Of a stretch of DNA of 64,000 nucleotides, positions 60,961 through 64,000 are shown piece after piece. The DNA is taken from contig NZ_JAHNZZ010000002.1 of the NCBI RefSeq assembly GCF_019039215.1, forward strand, positions 125,869 through 189,868, written 5' to 3'. Below the pieces are notes generated by a model. The model was not told the DNA's origin. It was given only the letters and a program-made list of their open reading frames with translations, and searched no databases. Source of the stretch: Bacillus sp. FJAT-29790 (lineage in GTDB: Bacteria; Bacillota; Bacilli; Bacillales; Cytobacillaceae). Both the position numbers and the translations under genes were made by a program. The number at the start of each line of letters is the position of its first letter. Positions within the stretch are counted from its first letter, which is position 1.

Positions 60961-60986
60961 TCAGGGAGATCTTTCTCCCTGATTTT
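60959..60986 (+). terminator. Intercistronic hairpin after the binding-protein gene
   Basis: AATCAGGGAGA (60959-60969) pairs perfectly with 60974-60984, then TT. Probably partial termination or 3' protection that keeps binding protein in excess, as with livJ. Confidence 0.75.
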
Positions 60987-61012
60987 AACTCCAAACGAGA
61001 GGGGAGTTATTA

Positions 61013-62515
61013 TTGAACTCACCAATAATTGAGTTGAAAAATATTACAAAAGAGTTTTCTGGTGTTAAAGCGCTGAAGGGTGTATCGCTAACCGTTCATC
61101 CAGGTAGTGTTCATGCACTTGTAGGTGAAAATGGCGCAGGAAAGTCTACCTTAATGAAAATATTAACAGGTGCTTACTCAAAAACGAGTGGAGAAATTTA
61201 TTATAATGGTGACATCATTGAGAATATGGATCCGAAAGCATCAAAGAAAATTGGGATTCATTGTATCTATCAAGAATTAAATGTTGCAAATTACCTAACA
61301 GTTGCAGAAAACGTTTTTCTCGGCAGTCAGCCTGTAAACAGCATGGGGCTAATTGATTGGAAAAAAATGAATGAAAAGGCAAGAGGAATTTTCACATCGT
61401 TGCAAATTAATCTTGATCCTAAACATTTGGCAAAAGATATTAGTATCGCCCAAAAACAAATGATAGAAATTGCCCGTGCTATTTCTCAAGAAGCAAAAAT
61501 ATTAATAATGGATGAACCAACTTCTTCCTTATCTGAAAGAGAAACAGAGATTTTACTTTCTTTAGTGACAGAACTAAAGAACAAGGGTGTCAGCATTCTA
61601 TATATATCTCATAGAATGGATGAGATTTTCAAGGTGTGTGATACTGTAACCGTTTTACGAGATGGCACGCATATTAAAACATTGTCAATGAGTGAAATCG
61701 AGAATGTTGATACACTTGTAGAATTAATGGTTAACCGTAAGATGGATGATTATTTTAATAAGGTTGAAGTTCCTATTGGTGCACCTATATTAAAAGTAGA
61801 AAACCTTTCTAAATCCGGGGTACTTAAAGATATTAATTTTGAGTTACGGCGTGGGGAAATTCTAGGGATTGCTGGACTGGTAGGATCAGGTAGGACAGAA
61901 ATTGCCCAGGCACTATTCGGATTGTTAAAAAAAGATTCGGGTGAAGTTCTGATAGACAATGAGTTAACAACTATTAAAAATCCTAGTGACGCTATTAAGC
62001 TAGGTATCGGTTTCGTTACAGAAAACCGCAAAGAAACAGGGCTTGTACTTAAGCAGACAGTAAGAGATAACATATCTCTCCCAAATCTTAAAAAGTATAC
62101 TAAAAGCCTTATTGTTAATAAAAAGGCAGAAAAAATAGAATCGGAAGACTATAAGAAGAAACTAAATATTAAGGCTAGATCAATAGAACAGACGATTTCT
62201 ACTTTAAGTGGCGGAAATCAACAAAAAGCAATTATTTCCCGCTGGATGATTCAAGAACCGCGTATCCTTATCTTGGATGAGCCATGCCGTGGGGTAGATG
62301 TAGGAGCAAAAGCCGAAATCTTTGCGCAAATTAGCAAACTTGCTGAGCAAGGAGTTGGGATTATTATGATATCTTCTGAACTATCAGAGATCGTTGGGAT
62401 GAGTGATCGTACAATAGTAATGAGAGAAGGCGCTATTGCGGGTGAGCTTAAAAAAGACATGATAACCTCTGATAATATTTTGAAATTAGCTTTTGGAGGT
62501 GGAATAGGTGCTTAA
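61013..62515 (+). CDS. rbsA: Ribose-type ABC transporter ATPase (two domains)
   Basis: 500 residues. Two ABC domains: Walker A GENGAGKST near 37 with Walker B ILIMDEPTSSL, and a second domain with altered P-loop GLVGSGRTE, signature LSGGNQQKAIISRWM and ILDEPCRGVDVGAKAE. The degenerate second P-loop is normal for RbsA/MglA. TTG 61013 follows GAGGGGAG. Overlaps rbsC by 8 bp. Confidence 0.92.
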   Translation: MNSPIIELKNITKEFSGVKALKGVSLTVHPGSVHALVGENGAGKSTLMKILTGAYSKTSGEIYYNGDIIENMDPKASKKIGIHCIYQELNVANYLTVAENVFLGSQPVNSMGLIDWKKMNEKARGIFTSLQINLDPKHLAKDISIAQKQMIEIARAISQEAKILIMDEPTSSLSERETEILLSLVTELKNKGVSILYISHRMDEIFKVCDTVTVLRDGTHIKTLSMSEIENVDTLVELMVNRKMDDYFNKVEVPIGAPILKVENLSKSGVLKDINFELRRGEILGIAGLVGSGRTEIAQALFGLLKKDSGEVLIDNELTTIKNPSDAIKLGIGFVTENRKETGLVLKQTVRDNISLPNLKKYTKSLIVNKKAEKIESEDYKKKLNIKARSIEQTISTLSGGNQQKAIISRWMIQEPRILILDEPCRGVDVGAKAEIFAQISKLAEQGVGIIMISSELSEIVGMSDRTIVMREGAIAGELKKDMITSDNILKLAFGGGIGA

Positions 62516-63506
62516 GAGTACTTCATCAAATGTGAACCTTAATGAAAATAACCAAATGACAAACTGGAAAAAAACACTTTTTGTCATTTTCGATAAAGGA
62601 AGTACAACAATAGGACTTGCTCTTCTCTTTATTATAATGTCCATTGTTACAACAGATTTTTTAACAGTTGACAACTTAATCAACGTTATGCGCCAATCTG
62701 CTGTGCTATGTATTATGGCTGTAGCCATGACCTTCATAATAATTACGGGAGGAATCGATTTAAGTGCAGGGTCCCAGCTGGCAGTCAGCGGTGTGGTAGT
62801 GAGCGGACTGATCGTTGCAGGTGTACCTATTCCCCTTGCAATTCTCATTACTGTAATGGTGGGTGCGATGATTGGCTTATTTATGGGAACGGTTATTTCT
62901 ACACAAAATATCCCTCCGTTTATTGTAACTTTAGCTATGACCACCATTCTAAGTGGTATCGCTTTCGTGTATACAGCAGGTACGCCAATTGTTATTACTG
63001 ATGCTGCTTTCCGTCAAATTGGCCGAGGGTATATCGGTCCGATTCCTACGGCAATTGTCATCATGGTTCTAGTTGCAATCATTGGCTATGTTTTATTATC
63101 GCACACCCGTTTTGGAAGATATGTTTATACAATAGGTGATAATGAAGAGGCTGCTAGATTATGCGGAATAAATGTAAAACGAGTTAAAACGGGCGTATAT
63201 GCATTTGGTGGTGCAATTATGGCGATTGCAGGAATTGTACTTGCCTCTCGTCTTTCTTCAGGCTCACCGAATGCAGGAACAGGTTCTGAATTAGATGCAA
63301 TTGCAGCTGTTGTTTTAGGAGGGACAAACCTTTTTGGCGGTGAAGGGAAAATTTCTGGAACGTTAATGGGTGTGGCGATTATCTCCATTCTGAATAACGG
63401 ATTAAATTTATTAGATGTTTCTTCTTATAATCAATTAATGATTAAAGGTGTCGTTATTCTTTTAGCGGTGTGGTTAAATTCAATGAAAGCAAGAAGAAAG
63501 GCTTAG
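62508..63506 (+). CDS. rbsC: Ribose-type ABC transporter permease
   Basis: 332 residues, eight to ten TM helices; RbsC signatures AMTFIIITGGIDLSAGSQLA, GDNEEAARLCGINVKRVK and SGSPNAGTGSELDAIAAVVLGGTNLFGG. GTG 62508 lies inside the rbsA end, after GGAGGTGG. Nine bases separate it from the BtpA-like gene. Confidence 0.92.
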   Translation: MLKSTSSNVNLNENNQMTNWKKTLFVIFDKGSTTIGLALLFIIMSIVTTDFLTVDNLINVMRQSAVLCIMAVAMTFIIITGGIDLSAGSQLAVSGVVVSGLIVAGVPIPLAILITVMVGAMIGLFMGTVISTQNIPPFIVTLAMTTILSGIAFVYTAGTPIVITDAAFRQIGRGYIGPIPTAIVIMVLVAIIGYVLLSHTRFGRYVYTIGDNEEAARLCGINVKRVKTGVYAFGGAIMAIAGIVLASRLSSGSPNAGTGSELDAIAAVVLGGTNLFGGEGKISGTLMGVAIISILNNGLNLLDVSSYNQLMIKGVVILLAVWLNSMKARRKA

Positions 63507-63515
63507 GTGAAAAAA

Positions 63516-64000
63516 ATGAGCGGTGGAATATTTCCAGAAAAGAAACTTGTATTAGAAAATATATTTAATGTAAGCAAACCAATCATTGGTATGGTTCATT
63601 TAAAACCACTTCCAGGAGCTCCACATTATAAAGGTGAAAGCATTGATGAGATGATTGAATTTGCCTTGGAGGATGTTCGTCGATTGGAAGAAGGAGGGGT
63701 AGATGGGCTGCAAATAGAAAATGCATGGGATATCCCCTTCCCGAAGCCTGAAAATTTTAGTTTTGAAACAGTAGCAGCCATGACAGCAGTAGGAGTTGAA
63801 ATTGCAAAAGCTTCAAAGCTGCCGCTTGGTGTAAATTGTTTGGCTAATGCCGTTATTCCAGCTATTGCGATTGCGAAAGCATGTAAAGCTAAGTGGGTAA
63901 GATCTAATCAATGGGTAAATGCGTATGTTGCGAATGAAGGGATCGTAGAGGGTGCCTCAGCAACGGCAATGAGATATAAGGCTAGTCTTTTCGGTGATGA
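63516..64000 (+). CDS. BtpA/SgcQ-family protein (partial, runs off the window)
   Basis: Start ATG 63516 after TAGGTGA; 161 codons are visible with no stop. The translation IIGMVHLKPLPGAPHYKG, VRRLEEGGVDGLQIENAWDI, and LGVNCLANAVIPAIAIAKA is the PF03437 (BtpA) TIM-barrel pattern, as in E. coli SgcQ. Family reaction is not settled. It is the last visible gene of the operon, and more genes may follow. Confidence 0.85.
   Translation, partial: MSGGIFPEKKLVLENIFNVSKPIIGMVHLKPLPGAPHYKGESIDEMIEFALEDVRRLEEGGVDGLQIENAWDIPFPKPENFSFETVAAMTAVGVEIAKASKLPLGVNCLANAVIPAIAIAKACKAKWVRSNQWVNAYVANEGIVEGASATAMRYKASLFGD

Overview
The window looks like chromosomal DNA of an aerobic, low-GC Gram-positive of the Bacillaceae (Bacillus in the broad sense). 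Reasons: AT-rich intergenic DNA, AGGAGG-type ribosome sites, many TTG/GTG starts, and families typical of bacilli. These include the seven-gene Mrp antiporter, GlnK/GlnL, a SigX-type ECF sigma factor, an FbpB-like small protein, an LpdV-type E3, a preQ1-I riboswitch before queT and a tandem glycine riboswitch. No rRNA, tRNA, CRISPR array, intact insertion sequence or prophage was found. Species cannot be given from sequence alone.

Layout. 1-6.2 kb: MFS transporter, TPR/dynamin-type GTPase, a catalytic-domain-only tyrosine recombinase between two copies of a non-autonomous transposable repeat, and a universal-stress protein. 6.4-12.2 kb: mrpABCDEFG. 12.2-20.3 kb: aspartokinase III, queT, a two-gene small-membrane-protein unit, a glycine riboswitch that leads into a dihydrolipoyl dehydrogenase, several tiny genes, and a BenE-family permease behind a structured repeat. 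20.4-25.2 kb: an accessory zone with gene fossils, a coiled-coil protein paired with an unusual membrane-anchored polysaccharide deacetylase, and a YqjF-like protein. 25.8-30.4 kb: livJHMGF-type branched-chain amino acid ABC transporter. 30.6-42.7 kb: a possible small transcript, RodA/FtsW, MntH, an M20 (RocB-like) hydrolase, a GntR regulator divergent from a GlcD-like FAD oxidase, and GltT with its likely GlnK/GlnL two-component system.

42.9-50.7 kb: exported protein of unknown function, truncated metallo-beta-lactamase-fold fragment, uridine-kinase-like protein, SigX without an anti-sigma gene, an OmpR/HisKA pair, a large lipoprotein, and an NlpC/P60 protein lacking its catalytic Cys and His. 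51.0-55.1 kb: MarR regulator plus heterodimeric multidrug-type ABC exporter. 55.5-64.0 kb: an operon under three identical-type LacI operators, with regulator, ribokinase, GATase-like protein, M20 hydrolase, ribose-type ABC importer and a BtpA-family protein cut by the window end. This is the best candidate for an undescribed catabolic system.

Four repeat families are spread over the window: (i) a MITE-like element with GGCTGTTTTC-type ends and 8-bp target duplications; (ii) a 190-bp structured repeat with a tRNA T-arm-like hairpin; (iii) a short repeat centred on GGTGCCTGACACC; (iv) two arrays of degenerate units in strict 20/21-bp alternation just after terminators.
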